Of a DNA stretch of 64,000 bases, positions 17,731 to 27,454 are shown one piece after another. Position 1 is the first letter of the stretch. Each line of letters starts with the position of its first letter. The notes under the pieces were generated by a model. The model was not told where the DNA came from and made no database searches. It was given only the letters and a program-made list of their open reading frames with translations. The position numbers and the translations under genes are program-made. The DNA lies in assembly GCA_012719855.1 (NCBI GenBank), contig JAAXZN010000004.1, positions 1-64,000 of the forward strand, in the 5' to 3' direction. The DNA is from Serratia liquefaciens. GTDB taxonomy: Bacteria; Pseudomonadota; Gammaproteobacteria; Enterobacterales; Enterobacteriaceae.

Positions 17731-17928
17731 CGCATTTATCATCGACCATCGCTAACCTTTACACACATATACTGTCAGAAGATTGAAATCCCTGCACCAC
17801 GCCCCTATAACTGGAAAGGATATACCCCGTAAAAGCCATGCCGTCAGGTGAGGGCAGGCGTATAATCGATTCAATGTTGGCGGGAATCTCACCGCCAGTT
17901 TCATCCTAATGGGAAATAGGCGAATAGC

Positions 17929-18723
17929 GTGCCGAAACGAACTTATGCAATGAGGTATGTTGCAGGCCAGCCAGTTGAGCGAATTTTCCCTGGCGCCATT
18001 AATCAACCGCTGCCGCCTGGGGCTGCATTGCCTACGTCCGGCGCGTTGCGAGTGATGGTGTGGAACATCTTTAAACAGCAACGGGCAGACTGGCTCTCGG
18101 TGTTGAAAAACTATGGCAAGGATGCGCAACTGGTCCTGCTGCAGGAAGCGCAAACCACGCCAGAACTGGTGAGCTTTGCCACGTCAAACTATCTGGCTGC
18201 CGATCAGGTGCCGGCCTTTGTTTTGCCGCAACACCCTTCGGGCGTGATGACCCTGGCGGCGGCGCATCCGGTCTATTGTTGCCCGCTACGTGAGCGTGAA
18301 CCGCTGCTGCGGTTGGCCAAATCGGCCTTGATCACCGTCTACCCGTTGTTTAACGGCCAGCTTTTGATGGTGGTAAATATTCATGCGGTGAACTTCAGCC
18401 TGGGCGTAGACGTTTACAGTAAGCAACTGGGGCCGATTGGTGAGCAGATTGCCAATCACTATGGGCCGGTGATCATGGCCGGGGATTTTAATGCCTGGAG
18501 CCGCAAACGAATCAATGCGTTGTACCAGTTCGCCAGCGATATGGCGCTGCGTGAGGTAAACTTCACAGACGACCATCGTCGCAAAGCCTTTGGCCGACCG
18601 CTGGACTTTGTGTTTTATCGCAATATGGGCGTGGCGGAGGCTTCGGTGCTGGTGACCAGCGCGTCCGACCATAATCCGCTGCTGGTGGAGTTTCATCCCG
18701 AGGCTGACAAACCGCACTGGTGA
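17929..18723 (+). CDS. yafD: YafD, endonuclease/exonuclease/phosphatase-family protein
   Basis: A 264-residue EEP-fold protein with [10 protein letters not shown] (metal-binding Glu), GDFNAWSR and the C-terminal [10 protein letters not shown] motif, which are the standard nuclease/phosphatase residues. Sequence is very close to E. coli YafD, including [20 protein letters not shown]-like core. Function in E. coli is unclear. The start is GTG at 17929. The E. coli neighbour yafE is absent here. Confidence 0.88.
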   Translation: MPKRTYAMRYVAGQPVERIFPGAINQPLPPGAALPTSGALRVMVWNIFKQQRADWLSVLKNYGKDAQLVLLQEAQTTPELVSFATSNYLAADQVPAFVLPQHPSGVMTLAAAHPVYCCPLREREPLLRLAKSALITVYPLFNGQLLMVVNIHAVNFSLGVDVYSKQLGPIGEQIANHYGPVIMAGDFNAWSRKRINALYQFASDMALREVNFTDDHRRKAFGRPLDFVFYRNMGVAEASVLVTSASDHNPLLVEFHPEADKPHW

Positions 18724-18745
18724 TTATCGTCCTTATTCAGACAAT

Positions 18746-18774
18746 AAAAAAGCACCCCGAAGGGTGCTTTTTTT
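18746..18774. terminator. bidirectional terminator between yafD and mltD
   Basis: AAAAAAGCACCC pairs with GGGTGCTTTTTTT around CGAA. The tetraloop, A/T runs on both strands, and the convergent gene ends at 18723 and 18786 mark a shared terminator. Confidence 0.9.
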
Positions 18775-18785
18775 GTGCCGAAAAT

Positions 18786-20171
18786 TTAGGTATCCGGCGA
18801 TGACTTGTCACTGACAAACAGAGTCAATTTCAGACCCGGTTGCAGATTGTTAGCCTTGGCTAGCGTTGAGTTCCAACGCATCACGTCGTTAATATCGACG
18901 CCGTGACGACGTGCAATACTGGCCAGCGAATCACCTTTGCGAACCTGATAGGTGATACTGCTGTTACTGCCGGTGTTGCTGGCCACTTGCAGGGTTTGCC
19001 CAACTTTTAAGGTGCTCTTGGCACGTAAGTTGTTCCAACTCTGCAAATCGCTGGACTTAATATTCAACCGCTTGGCAATGCCCGATACGGTGTCGCCGGA
19101 GCGAACCTTATACGAGCTACCGCCTGTCAAACCGCTGTTCTTCGCCAACTGAGTGGTTGGCTGAGTCACTGCGATCTGGCCATCGGCCAACGAGTCTTTC
19201 AGCTGATCGGCATGACCTTTGGGAACCATAATGTAATGGGGCCCGTTGGGTGCCGTAACGCCTTTTTTGTAGCCTGGGTTATAAGCTTTCATCTTGGTGA
19301 TTGAAAGCCCAGCCATCTCAGCCGCCTGAGTTAGCTGTATTTGCTGCCCAACATCAATACGCGCCAGTGCACGGGTATTATCAGTCTTCGGAAGATTGAT
19401 ACCGTACTTCTTGCTGTTTTTAATGATGTCGCTCAGCGCCAGCATTTTCGGAACATAAATTGACGTTTCACGCGGAAGCGACAATGCCCAGAAATTGGTT
19501 GGCTTACCCTGACGTTTATTCGCCTTAACCGCTTGCATGACACGGCCTTCACCACTGTTATAAGCGGCAACGGTCAGTAACCAGTCGCCGTTAAACATGC
19601 GGTTCAAATACTGCATCATATCAAGCGCAGCAGTCGTCGAGGCAACGACATCACGTCGCCCGTCATACCACTGGTTGTTTTTCAAACCATAATTACGACC
19701 CGTTTGCGGCACGATTTGCCATACCCCTGCGGCGTTGGCACTTGACGTGGCGTGTGGGTCAAAAGCGCTCTCCACTATGGGTAGCAGTACCAGTTCCATC
19801 GGCATATTGCGTTTCTTAATCTGCCCGACTATCCAGTACATGTACGGCTCTGCCCGTAATGTTACATCGTGGAGATAGCTCTTACTTTTTAGGTACTTTC
19901 TTTTTTGATCACGGATCCGGGAATTTTCCGGAACCTCCATCTTCAGCTCGTCGCTAATGAAGTTCCACAGGTTCTGTTGCGCGGCACCACTATTATTATC
20001 TAGCCACCGCGCCGAGCTCGCTCGACCATTCGCTGTGTACTCTCCTGCTTCACTCTCTTGACCTGCCGAAGACAAACTCTGTGCATGCTGTTCTGGGGCC
20101 GGTGCGTCCTGCCTGGACGACTGGCACCCCACTAGCAAGACTGAGGCGAGAAATATCGCTTTAGCCTTCAT
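18786..20171 (-). CDS. mltD: MltD, membrane-bound lytic murein transglycosylase D
   Basis: A 461-residue lipoprotein (lipobox VLLVGC, Cys16) that cleaves peptidoglycan glycan strands to 1,6-anhydro products. The SLT domain holds the catalytic Glu134 in LLPIVESAFDP and the AAYNSGEGRV motif. Two C-terminal LysM repeats (about 353-396 and 407-452) bind peptidoglycan. The start at 20171 matches the E. coli N-terminus MKAKAI; an open frame runs further upstream to 20234 but adds residues before the signal peptide. MltD is next to gloB as in E. coli. Confidence 0.95.
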   Translation of the reverse strand: MKAKAIFLASVLLVGCQSSRQDAPAPEQHAQSLSSAGQESEAGEYTANGRASSARWLDNNSGAAQQNLWNFISDELKMEVPENSRIRDQKRKYLKSKSYLHDVTLRAEPYMYWIVGQIKKRNMPMELVLLPIVESAFDPHATSSANAAGVWQIVPQTGRNYGLKNNQWYDGRRDVVASTTAALDMMQYLNRMFNGDWLLTVAAYNSGEGRVMQAVKANKRQGKPTNFWALSLPRETSIYVPKMLALSDIIKNSKKYGINLPKTDNTRALARIDVGQQIQLTQAAEMAGLSITKMKAYNPGYKKGVTAPNGPHYIMVPKGHADQLKDSLADGQIAVTQPTTQLAKNSGLTGGSSYKVRSGDTVSGIAKRLNIKSSDLQSWNNLRAKSTLKVGQTLQVASNTGSNSSITYQVRKGDSLASIARRHGVDINDVMRWNSTLAKANNLQPGLKLTLFVSDKSSPDT

Positions 20172-20242
20172 GTGTGTGTCAATATAGTTGCTTAAAAGAC
20201 GAGCAATCATACTTTGCTTCGTCAAATAACACAACTAAAAGC

Positions 20243-20998
20243 TCAGAAGTTGTCTTTTCGCAGGCGTAATTCGGAAAAAACCGAATGAAGGTGTTGTGGT
20301 GGCGTGTGAAAGCCTAATTTTCTTTGTAAATCAGTGTCATGGCAGCGTAAAAATAGGTTAATTTTACGCTCTAATTGTAGCTGAGTGGGAATGCTAGGCT
20401 GGTCTTTTGCCCGTAACGCTTCAACTTGTTGCTGATATGTTTCAATTCCTCGATCTTCCGGCAAAATAGCCCGCGCAAACTTAAGATTTGAAAGTGTATA
20501 TTCATGCGCGCAACAAATTAAGGTGTTATCGGGAAGTTGCGCGAGTTGTTGAAATGAGTCGTACATTTGCTCGGCGGTCCCTTCAAATAACCTTCCGCAG
20601 CCGCCAGAGAAAATAGTGTCTCCGCAGAACAGATAAGGTGCGCTATAGAATGCAATATGGCCAAGCGTATGTCCGGGAACCGCGATTACAGCGAATTTTT
20701 GGCCATTGATTTCGAGGGTTTCTCCGTCATGAACGATGCGGTTAGCACCTTTGTCGGCAGTTTCTTGCGGTCCATAGACCTTCAGCCCGGGATAGCGCGC
20801 CACAATTTGCGCTACGCCACCGACGTGATCGTGATGATGGTGGGTCAACAGAATCGCGTCAGGCGTCAAATTCAGGCGTTCCAGCGCATCAAGCACCGGC
20901 TGCGCCTCACCGGGATCGACAATGATGCCGTGCCCCTGCTGGTTATCTAACAACCAAATGTAATTGTCCTGGAAGGCGGGAATGCTGATAAGATTCAT
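20243..20998 (-). CDS. gloB: GloB, hydroxyacylglutathione hydrolase (glyoxalase II)
   Basis: A 251-residue metallo-beta-lactamase-fold enzyme. The binuclear metal site THHHHDH is at 52-58, with further ligands in GHTLGH and FCGDT. It hydrolyses S-lactoylglutathione to D-lactate and glutathione, completing methylglyoxal detoxification. It is divergent from yafS, with only 44 bases between starts. Confidence 0.95.
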   Translation of the reverse strand: MNLISIPAFQDNYIWLLDNQQGHGIIVDPGEAQPVLDALERLNLTPDAILLTHHHHDHVGGVAQIVARYPGLKVYGPQETADKGANRIVHDGETLEINGQKFAVIAVPGHTLGHIAFYSAPYLFCGDTIFSGGCGRLFEGTAEQMYDSFQQLAQLPDNTLICCAHEYTLSNLKFARAILPEDRGIETYQQQVEALRAKDQPSIPTQLQLERKINLFLRCHDTDLQRKLGFHTPPQHLHSVFSELRLRKDNF

Positions 20999-21042
20999 CT
21001 TGGACCTCTCGTTGGCAACGGCTTGAAAGAAGATAATAAATC

Positions 21043-21762
21043 ATGAAACCAGCCCATTCTCTACAAAAGCTCACCAGCCCACAGTCTTGGGCCGAGTTGC
21101 CGTGGGGGGAATACTATCGTGAGGCGCTTGAGCGGCAGTTGCAACCCTGGTGGCCGAAGCTGTTTGGTTTCCACCTGCTTAAAATCGGTAATCTCAGCGC
21201 CAGTCTGGCTACGGATAAATGCGCCATTTCCCACCAGGTCAACGTCAGTCTGGTAGGCGACAACCTGCAAGTGGTCGCAGATGCTTACCAATTGCCCTTC
21301 GCCGCCAAGTCGGTGGATGCCTGTTTACTGGCACACACGCTATCCTATGCTGACGATCCGCACCGCATGCTGCGTGAAGTCGATCGCGTGTTGATCGACG
21401 ACGGCTGGCTGGTGATCAGCAGCTTCAACCCGTTCAGTCTGTTGGGGTTGGGGAAACTGGTGCCAGGGTTACGCCGCCGCCAGCCCTACGTCAGCCGGAT
21501 GTTTACTCAAATGCGCCTGCTGGACTGGCTGAGTTTGCTGAATTATGAGGTGTTGCATCAGTCGCGTTTTCACGTGCTGCCTTGGCAGCGTAAAGGCGGG
21601 AAGTTTTTGTGCACTCATTTACCGGCGCTGGGGTGTATGAGCGTGATTGTGGCACGTAAGCGTACTTTGCCGTTAACGCCAACGCCGATGAAGCTCGGGG
21701 CGCGAAAGCCTTCTCTCAGCCGCACCGTCGGCGCGACCAAGAGTTATCGCAAGCAGCCTTAG
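21043..21762 (+). CDS. yafS: YafS, SAM-dependent methyltransferase-like protein
   Basis: A 239-residue class I methyltransferase (Methyltransf_11 type) with [27 protein letters not shown]-like core (residues about 85-110) and [19 protein letters not shown]. Substrate is unknown. It matches E. coli YafS in sequence and position. Its 3' end overlaps the convergent rnhA stop by four bases. Confidence 0.88.
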   Translation: MKPAHSLQKLTSPQSWAELPWGEYYREALERQLQPWWPKLFGFHLLKIGNLSASLATDKCAISHQVNVSLVGDNLQVVADAYQLPFAAKSVDACLLAHTLSYADDPHRMLREVDRVLIDDGWLVISSFNPFSLLGLGKLVPGLRRRQPYVSRMFTQMRLLDWLSLLNYEVLHQSRFHVLPWQRKGGKFLCTHLPALGCMSVIVARKRTLPLTPTPMKLGARKPSLSRTVGATKSYRKQP

Positions 21763-22226
21763 TTTTCCGGTTTGTAACCCACGTCTTCCTGCGTTGGATT
21801 GCCGGCCGCATCGCGTGCCAGCACGTCGCAGCGTTCGTTTTCCGGATGGCCGGCGTGGCCCTTGACCCATTCCCATTTAACGGTGTGGCGCTGAATAGCC
21901 AGATCCAGACGCTGCCAAAGATCGACATTCTTGACCGGCTTTTTGTCGGCGGTCTTCCAGCCACGCTTTTTCCAGTTATGGATCCAACTGGTAATGCCCT
22001 GACGCACATATTGGCTGTCGGTGCTGAGGATCACTTCGCAAGGCGTGGTCAGCGCTTCCAATGCGACAATCGCCGCCATCATCTCCATGCGATTGTTGGT
22101 GGTCAGGCGGAAGCCCGCGCTGAAGGTTTTTTCCGTCTGCTTATAGCGCAGTATGGCGCCGTAACCACCGGGGCCCGGGTTGCCAAGGCAGGAGCCGTCG
22201 GTGAAAATTTCTACCTGTTTAAGCAT
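21759..22226 (-). CDS. rnhA: RnhA, ribonuclease HI
   Basis: A 155-residue RNase H with all catalytic residues at the E. coli positions: Asp10, Glu48, Asp70 and Asp134. It degrades RNA in RNA-DNA hybrids such as R-loops and primers. An open frame extends upstream to 22541, but the ATG at 22226 gives the family length. It is divergent from dnaQ with overlapping promoters in the 72-bp gap, as in E. coli. Confidence 0.96.
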   Translation of the reverse strand: MLKQVEIFTDGSCLGNPGPGGYGAILRYKQTEKTFSAGFRLTTNNRMEMMAAIVALEALTTPCEVILSTDSQYVRQGITSWIHNWKKRGWKTADKKPVKNVDLWQRLDLAIQRHTVKWEWVKGHAGHPENERCDVLARDAAGNPTQEDVGYKPEN

Positions 22227-22298
22227 CTCTGGTAGACTCTTCCTATCAGTTTTATAAAAGCCAAGTCTGACATAAACGAACGCTGTGAGCACTGCAAT

Positions 22299-23039
22299 AT
22301 GATCACTACAACCACCAGACAGATTGTCCTCGATACCGAAACCACCGGTATGAACAAGCTCGGGGTGCATTACGAAGGCCATCGCATCATTGAAATTGGT
22401 GCGGTCGAAGTCATTAACCGTCGTCCGACCGGCCGTCACTACCATGTCTACATCAAGCCGGACCGGCTGGTGGATCCGGAGGCCTATGGGGTTCACGGCA
22501 TCAGCGACGAGTTCCTGGCGGATAAACCCACGTTCGACCAAATTGCCGATGAGTTTATCGACTTTATCCGCGGCGGCGAGTTAGTTATCCATAACGCAGC
22601 GTTCGACATCGGCTTTATGGATCACGAATTCCGCATGCTGCAGCAGGGGATTCCGAAGACCGATACCTTCTGCACCATCACCGACAGCCTGTTAATGGCG
22701 CGTCGCCTGTTCCCGGGCAAGCGCAACAACCTCGACGCCCTGTGCAGTCGTTATGAGATAGACAACAGCAAGCGTACGCTGCACGGCGCATTGCTCGATG
22801 CCGAGATCCTGGCGGAAGTCTATCTGGCGATGACCGGCGGTCAGACGTCGATGGCCTTCCAGATGGAAGGCGATACGCAAAACAACAATTCGACGCAGGA
22901 CATTCAGCGCATTGTGCGTCCGGCAACGGCCATGAAAGTGGTCTACGCCAGCGATGAAGAAGTGATGGCCCATGAGGCGCGTCTGGATTTGGTCGCGAAA
23001 AAGGGTGGCAGTTGCCTGTGGCGCACGGAAGCGGAATAA
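22299..23039 (+). CDS. dnaQ: DnaQ, DNA polymerase III epsilon (3'-5' proofreading) subunit
   Basis: A 246-residue DEDDh exonuclease with Asp12, Glu14, Asp103, His162 and Asp167 exactly at E. coli positions. The C-terminal tail (after about residue 185) should bind the alpha subunit. It provides replication fidelity. Divergent from rnhA and upstream of the second tRNA-Asp, as in E. coli. Confidence 0.96.
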   Translation: MITTTTRQIVLDTETTGMNKLGVHYEGHRIIEIGAVEVINRRPTGRHYHVYIKPDRLVDPEAYGVHGISDEFLADKPTFDQIADEFIDFIRGGELVIHNAAFDIGFMDHEFRMLQQGIPKTDTFCTITDSLLMARRLFPGKRNNLDALCSRYEIDNSKRTLHGALLDAEILAEVYLAMTGGQTSMAFQMEGDTQNNNSTQDIQRIVRPATAMKVVYASDEEVMAHEARLDLVAKKGGSCLWRTEAE

Positions 23040-23133
23040 CGGTATTTTCGACGTAAATAATCCGGGCTTTATCCCCTTTGCGTTCCGTTAGCTGAAAAAC
23101 TGTGCAAACGGTTCATTTGGTAAGAAAAAGGCA

Positions 23134-23162
23134 TTGACGGCATAGTGGCTCAACCGTAATAT
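23134..23162 (+). promoter_or_regulatory. promoter of the second tRNA-Asp
   Basis: TTGACG (23134-23139) and TAATAT (23157-23162) are exactly 17 bp apart and are followed by a GC-rich discriminator (GCGCCTC), typical of stringently controlled stable RNA promoters. The start would lie about 30 bases before the tRNA. Confidence 0.8.
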
Positions 23163-23196
23163 GCGCCTCGTTCCTCTCGCAAGAGAAGAACGGCGC

Positions 23197-23273
23197 GGAG
23201 CGGTAGTTCAGTTGGTTAGAATACCTGCCTGTCACGCAGGGGGTCGCGGGTTCGAGCCCCGTCCGTTCCGCCA
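23197..23273 (+). tRNA. tRNA-Asp (GTC), second copy
   Basis: A 77-nt gene identical to the copy at 58-134, with anticodon GTC and encoded CCA. It corresponds to aspV of E. coli, which also follows dnaQ. It has its own promoter and terminator. Confidence 0.98.
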
Positions 23274-23280
23274 ACATTCA

Positions 23281-23320
23281 GAAGCCCTGAGTTAGCAATA
23301 ACTCAGGGCTTCGTTGTTTT
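23281..23320. terminator. terminator after tRNA-Asp, shared with hpxC
   Basis: GAAGCCCTGAGT pairs with ACTCAGGGCTTC around a TAGCAATA-like loop, followed by GTTGTTTTT. The minus-strand hpxC stop lies at its right edge, so it may work in both directions. Confidence 0.8.
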
Positions 23321-24780
23321 TAATCTTTGCTCAATTGCGTTTTGGCGAAGGTCACCGCCTGATTGGCTGCCCACTCCCGGCGCGCAATGATCCGATAACA
23401 TCCCCCACCCAGCGCTGCCCCGATAAACCAACTGAAGTTAGCCACCTGATGCAGACTCGGCGTGAAGCTGATTGCCAAGCCGATAATCACTGAAGGCACC
23501 AGCGCCCAAATCGCATTCGGATTGAAGCCGTTTTTATACCAGTAACGGCCGTCCGGCGTGGCATTGTACAGGTCATCGACGTGCAGTTCGCCGCGCTTGA
23601 TAATGTAGAAATCCACCAACAGAATACCGAACAACGGGCCGATAAAGGCTGCCAACACGTCCAGCGTGTAGTGAATCAGCTCGGGTGACTGGAACAGGTT
23701 CCAGGGGGTCAACAGGAACGAGCCGACGGCGGCAATCATCCCGCCGGTACGGAAGCTGATCTTCTGCGGTGAACAGTTGGAAAAATCAAAGGCCGGCGAG
23801 ACAAAGTTGGCCACGATATTGATGCCGATAGTGGCGACGATCATCGTCAGCAGCCCGAGGGCTACGGCGATATCGCTATCGAGGCGGGTGACGGTTTCGA
23901 TCGGATCGGTAATCAGCTGTCCGAACAGCGGAAGGGTGCCGGAAACGATCACCACGGTTACCAAAGAAAACAGCAGGTAGTTGAACGGCAAACCCCAGCG
24001 ATTGCCGCGCTGTACCTCGGCAAAACTTTTGCCGTAGCGGGTAAAGTCGCCGAAGTTAAGCAGCGGGCCGGAGAAATAAGAGACCACCAGCGCGGTGGCG
24101 GTCAGCATCAGCCAGCCTTGCTCACCGGCACTCAGGTTTTTGCTCGCCAGGGTCAGGGAGAGATTAGAGAAACCGACGCGGTAAACAATCCAGCCGGCCA
24201 GTGCGAACATCACTATGTAAACTGCCGGCCCGGCGATATCGATAAAACGCTTAATCGCCTGCATACCGTGCCAAAACACCATCGCCTGCAGCAGCCACAT
24301 GGTGATGTAACAAACCCAGCCAAGCTGCGACAGCCCAAGGAAATGCGGTTGGGTCATCGGCTCCAGCGACGGGAAGAATTTCAGCAGTGTGAGCATCAGC
24401 GCGTTGGAGGCCAGATAGGTTTGAATGCCATACCAGGCGAAGGCGATCATGCCGCGGATCACCGCCGGGATATTGGCGCCGAACACGCCAAACGCCTGGC
24501 GGCTTAATACGGCGTAGGGCACGCCGCCGAGCTGGCTGGGCTTGGCCACCAGGTTAGCGCAAAACTGCACGATGCAAATCCCCACCAGCAGACAAATCAG
24601 GACCTGCCAGCTCGACAGGCCTAGGGCGAAGAAGCTGGCGGCCACCACATAGCCGCCCATGCTGTGTACATCGGACATCCAGAAAGAAAAAATGTTGTAC
24701 CAGCTCCAGTTCTGGTCACGCGTAGGTGCCAGATCGTCGTTGCACAGTTTGGGACTGTAGTTTTCATTAGGGTTTGGCAT
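23320..24780 (-). CDS. hpxC: HpxC, NCS1-family allantoin/hydantoin permease
   Basis: A 486-residue nucleobase:cation symporter-1 with about 12 hydrophobic helices. NWSWYNIFSFWMSDVHSMGG near the N-terminus and FSGPLLNFGDFTRYG are NCS1 hallmarks. In Klebsiella the divergent hpxC-hpxSAB arrangement supports allantoin uptake (known), and the context is the same here. The start at 24780 follows GAGAGGAG; an upstream frame reaching 24999 runs through the control region and is not credible. Likely repressed by HpxS through the shared intergenic palindromes. Confidence 0.87.
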   Translation of the reverse strand: MPNPNENYSPKLCNDDLAPTRDQNWSWYNIFSFWMSDVHSMGGYVVAASFFALGLSSWQVLICLLVGICIVQFCANLVAKPSQLGGVPYAVLSRQAFGVFGANIPAVIRGMIAFAWYGIQTYLASNALMLTLLKFFPSLEPMTQPHFLGLSQLGWVCYITMWLLQAMVFWHGMQAIKRFIDIAGPAVYIVMFALAGWIVYRVGFSNLSLTLASKNLSAGEQGWLMLTATALVVSYFSGPLLNFGDFTRYGKSFAEVQRGNRWGLPFNYLLFSLVTVVIVSGTLPLFGQLITDPIETVTRLDSDIAVALGLLTMIVATIGINIVANFVSPAFDFSNCSPQKISFRTGGMIAAVGSFLLTPWNLFQSPELIHYTLDVLAAFIGPLFGILLVDFYIIKRGELHVDDLYNATPDGRYWYKNGFNPNAIWALVPSVIIGLAISFTPSLHQVANFSWFIGAALGGGCYRIIARREWAANQAVTFAKTQLSKD

Positions 24781-24882
24781 AAATCGTGCTCCTCTCAAGA
24801 ACGTCACCCGGATGTTGTGATCTGTTTTTTGGCAAAGGTTGCTGAGAGGGCTTTTGCAGGATCCAGGCCAGACTGTTCTTTT

Positions 24883-24914
24883 TTGTATACAAAATATCTT
24901 TATCTTGTATACGA
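24883..24914. promoter_or_regulatory. twin GntR-type operators between hpxC and hpxS
   Basis: Two near-identical palindromes, TTGTATACAA (24883-24892, embedded in the perfect TTTTGTATACAAAA) and TTGTATACGA (24905-24914), have centres 22 bp apart, about two helical turns. The spacing puts both on one face of DNA. The pattern fits FCD-type GntR regulators, so HpxS is the expected ligand (inference). Confidence 0.8.
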
Positions 24915-24946
24915 TTTGACTATTCAAGGGGACGGGGAGCAGAAAA

Positions 24947-25696
24947 ATGGTCGGCACGACGATCGGTAACAACGCCGCGTGGCATGGGCAACAGGCCACT
25001 TATTTCATTGAAGATAAAGACGATCATATTTACAACTCGTTGGTGAAAGCCATTGTCGAACATCGGCTGCTGCCCGGCAGCAAATTGCCGGAAGAAGCCT
25101 TGGCCGAGACCTTCGGCGTAAGCCGAACCGGGATCCGGCGGGTGCTGCAGCGCCTTGCCGCAGTGCAATTGGTGACCCAACTGCCCAAACGTGGTGCACA
25201 GGTCGCTACGCCTGGACAAGACGAGGCAACCCAGGTATTCCAGACGCGCAAGATGCTGGAATGTACCAACCTGCCGCAGGTGCTTGCCCACTGCGACGAA
25301 AATCATCTGCTGGCGATGGAGGAGATCGTGGCGCAGGAACAGCAGGCGCACCGCGATCAGGACGGCGCTGCGGCGATCCGTCTGTCCGCCGCGTTTCACG
25401 TTCAATTGCAGGCCATCGCCGGCAATCAGGTGCTGACTGAAATGGTGTCACAGCTCACTTTGCGATCGTCGCTGGCGATCGCCGTTTATGGTTCACCCTG
25501 GCAGCAGGGGTGTCGCTGCCACGATCACAGCGATTTGCTGGCGCTGTTGAGGCGGAAAGACAGCGCGGCGCTGGCAGATCACATGGTCCGCCATTTTGAC
25601 GATATTGTGGCGAATTTACGGTTTAACCACGACGCGAATGAAACGCCGGATTTCGCCCATATTTTTGCCGAAGCCGACCTGCGGGAGACGCTATGA
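24947..25696 (+). CDS. hpxS: HpxS, GntR/FCD-family regulator of allantoin genes
   Basis: A 249-residue regulator with an N-terminal winged helix (LPEEALAETFGVSRTGIRRVL, about residues 47-67, shown here in part) and a C-terminal all-helical FCD domain with metal or ligand histidines (HVQLQAI and CHDHSDLLALL). HpxS of Klebsiella responds to growth on allantoin (known). GGGGAG precedes the ATG. It overlaps hpxA by four bases, so hpxS, hpxA and hpxB form one operon. Confidence 0.87.
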   Translation: MVGTTIGNNAAWHGQQATYFIEDKDDHIYNSLVKAIVEHRLLPGSKLPEEALAETFGVSRTGIRRVLQRLAAVQLVTQLPKRGAQVATPGQDEATQVFQTRKMLECTNLPQVLAHCDENHLLAMEEIVAQEQQAHRDQDGAAAIRLSAAFHVQLQAIAGNQVLTEMVSQLTLRSSLAIAVYGSPWQQGCRCHDHSDLLALLRRKDSAALADHMVRHFDDIVANLRFNHDANETPDFAHIFAEADLRETL

Positions 25697-26436
25697 CAAC
25701 TCGCTGCATTATTCAGGTTATCAATCCGAATACCAGCCAGGCAATGACCGAAACCATCGCCGCTGCGGCGCGAGCGGTGGCTGCGCCGGGCACCGAGATC
25801 CTGGCGGTCTGCCCGCAAGAAGGGGCACCCTCGATAGAGGGGCATTTTGACGAAGCCATTGCTGCCATTGGCGTTTTGCAGCAGGTGAAAGCCGGTCGGG
25901 AAGCCGGCGTGAGTGGTCATGTCATTGCTTGCTTTGGCGATCCGGGCTTGCTGGCCGCGCGTGAGCTGGCCGACAAACCGGTGGTCGGCATCGCCGAGGC
26001 GGCAATGCACATGGCAACGCTGGTAGCGACGCGTTTTTCTATTGTTACCACGCTGCCGCGTACGTTGGTGATTGCAAGGCATTTACTGCATCAATACGGT
26101 TTTGAGCGGCACTGTGCGGCGCTGCATGCGATTGATCTGCCGGTGCTGGCGCTGGAGGACGGCAGCGGTCGGGCTCAGCAAAAAGTGCGTGAGCAGTGCA
26201 TCCGGGCTAAACAACAGGATGGCAGCGGCGCGATTGTGCTTGGCTGCGGCGGTATGGCCGATTTGGCGCGAGAATTGACGCTGGAATTGGGGATCCCGGT
26301 GATCGACGGCGTCAGCGCCGCGGTAAAAATGATCGAGTCGCTAAGCGCGCTCGGTCTGAGCACCAGCAAGCACGGCGATCTGGATTTTCCGCGGGCAAAG
26401 CCTTTGTCCGGCATGTTCAGTCATTTTAACGGGTGA
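25693..26436 (+). CDS. hpxA: HpxA, allantoin racemase (Asp/Glu/hydantoin racemase family)
   Basis: A 247-residue racemase with two catalytic cysteines, Cys80 (ACFGDPG) and Cys185 (LGCGGM), the standard two-base arrangement. It interconverts R- and S-allantoin so both can feed allantoinase. ATGA overlap with hpxS; 19 bases before hpxB. Confidence 0.88.
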   Translation: MTTRCIIQVINPNTSQAMTETIAAAARAVAAPGTEILAVCPQEGAPSIEGHFDEAIAAIGVLQQVKAGREAGVSGHVIACFGDPGLLAARELADKPVVGIAEAAMHMATLVATRFSIVTTLPRTLVIARHLLHQYGFERHCAALHAIDLPVLALEDGSGRAQQKVREQCIRAKQQDGSGAIVLGCGGMADLARELTLELGIPVIDGVSAAVKMIESLSALGLSTSKHGDLDFPRAKPLSGMFSHFNG

Positions 26437-26455
26437 TCGGTAAAGGGAAACAACG

Positions 26456-27394
26456 ATGAGTGATTTCGCGTTCAATAAAGATTATCCCCGTGATTTGATC
26501 GGCTACGCCGGTCGTCCGCCGCATGCTTGTTGGCCTGGTCAGGCGCGCATCGCGGTGCAATTTGTCCTCAATTATGAGGAAGGGGCTGAAAACAACGTGC
26601 TGCATGGCGACGCCGGTTCCGAGCAGTTTCTCTCTGATATCATCGGCGCGGCCAGCTATCCAGAACGGCATATGTCGATGGATTCCCTTTACGAATATGG
26701 TTCACGCGCCGGGTTCTGGCGGATCCATGATGAGTTTCAGCGCCGAGGCCTGCCATTGACGGTCTTTGGCGTGGCGATGGCACTGGCGCGCAACCCGCAG
26801 GTGGTCGAAGCGATTAAAAATGCCGGCTACGATGTGGTCAGCCACGGCTGGCGCTGGATCCACTATCAGCAGATGGACGAAAAGACCGAACGGCAGCATA
26901 TGCACCAGGCGATGACGGTATTGCGGGATCTGTTCGGCCAGGCACCGCTTGGTTGGTATACCGGCCGCGACAGTCCAAATACCCGCAGGCTGGTGGTAGA
27001 GCACGGGGGCCTGCAGTACGACAGCGACTATTACGGCGATGACTTGCCGTTCTGGACCGAGGTGCAGTGCGCCAATGGCGAAACCAAGCCGCACCTGATC
27101 GTCCCCTATACCCTCGAGGCCAACGATATGCGCTTCGCCTCGCCGCAAGGCTTTAACACCGGCGAGCAGTTCTTTACCTATCTGAAAGACAGTTTTGACG
27201 TGCTGTATGCCGAAGGTGAGGAGTCGCCGAAGATGCTGTCGATCGGCATGCATTGCCGTTTATTGGGCCGTCCGGGCAAGTTTCGCGCGCTGCAGCGTTT
27301 CCTGGACTATATCGAGCAATATGACCGGGTCTGGGTGTGCCGACGCCAGGATATTGCTGACCACTGGCTGGCACAGCATCCGTTTAAGAAGTAA
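26456..27394 (+). CDS. hpxB: HpxB/PuuE, polysaccharide-deacetylase-type allantoinase
   Basis: A 312-residue metal-independent allantoinase of the PuuE type, not the amidohydrolase AllB. NYEEGAENN replaces the deacetylase Asp motif, and GYDVVSHGWRW and GWYTGRDSPNTR are typical PuuE signatures. It hydrolyses allantoin to allantoate. Last gene of hpxSAB, with GGAAAC before the start and a terminator directly after. Confidence 0.92.
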   Translation: MSDFAFNKDYPRDLIGYAGRPPHACWPGQARIAVQFVLNYEEGAENNVLHGDAGSEQFLSDIIGAASYPERHMSMDSLYEYGSRAGFWRIHDEFQRRGLPLTVFGVAMALARNPQVVEAIKNAGYDVVSHGWRWIHYQQMDEKTERQHMHQAMTVLRDLFGQAPLGWYTGRDSPNTRRLVVEHGGLQYDSDYYGDDLPFWTEVQCANGETKPHLIVPYTLEANDMRFASPQGFNTGEQFFTYLKDSFDVLYAEGEESPKMLSIGMHCRLLGRPGKFRALQRFLDYIEQYDRVWVCRRQDIADHWLAQHPFKK

Positions 27395-27421
27395 AAAAGG
27401 GCCGATGTGGCCCTTTTCGTT
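27393..27421. terminator. bidirectional terminator between hpxB and iutA
   Basis: AAAAAGGGCC pairs with GGCCCTTTT around a GATGT loop, with A and T runs on either side. The convergent iutA ends at 27455. Confidence 0.88.
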
Positions 27422-27454
27422 ATGTTTGAGCACAGGATTGCGCTCGGTCATGGA

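Noticed and set aside
16690-17742. A 350-codon antisense frame across the MFS gene
   Set aside because: The residue composition (very rich in Gln, His, Arg) is typical of a shadow frame, and the plus-strand MFS protein is convincing.
43-23320. CRISPR arrays, IS elements or integrase remnants around the tRNA genes
   Set aside because: No regularly spaced repeats, transposase-like frames or terminal inverted repeats were seen.
24855-24870. Sigma-54-like TGGCCTGGATCCTGCA on the minus strand before hpxC
   Set aside because: Although GG and GC have the right spacing, several conserved bases of the -24 and -12 blocks are wrong and no NtrC dyad is near.
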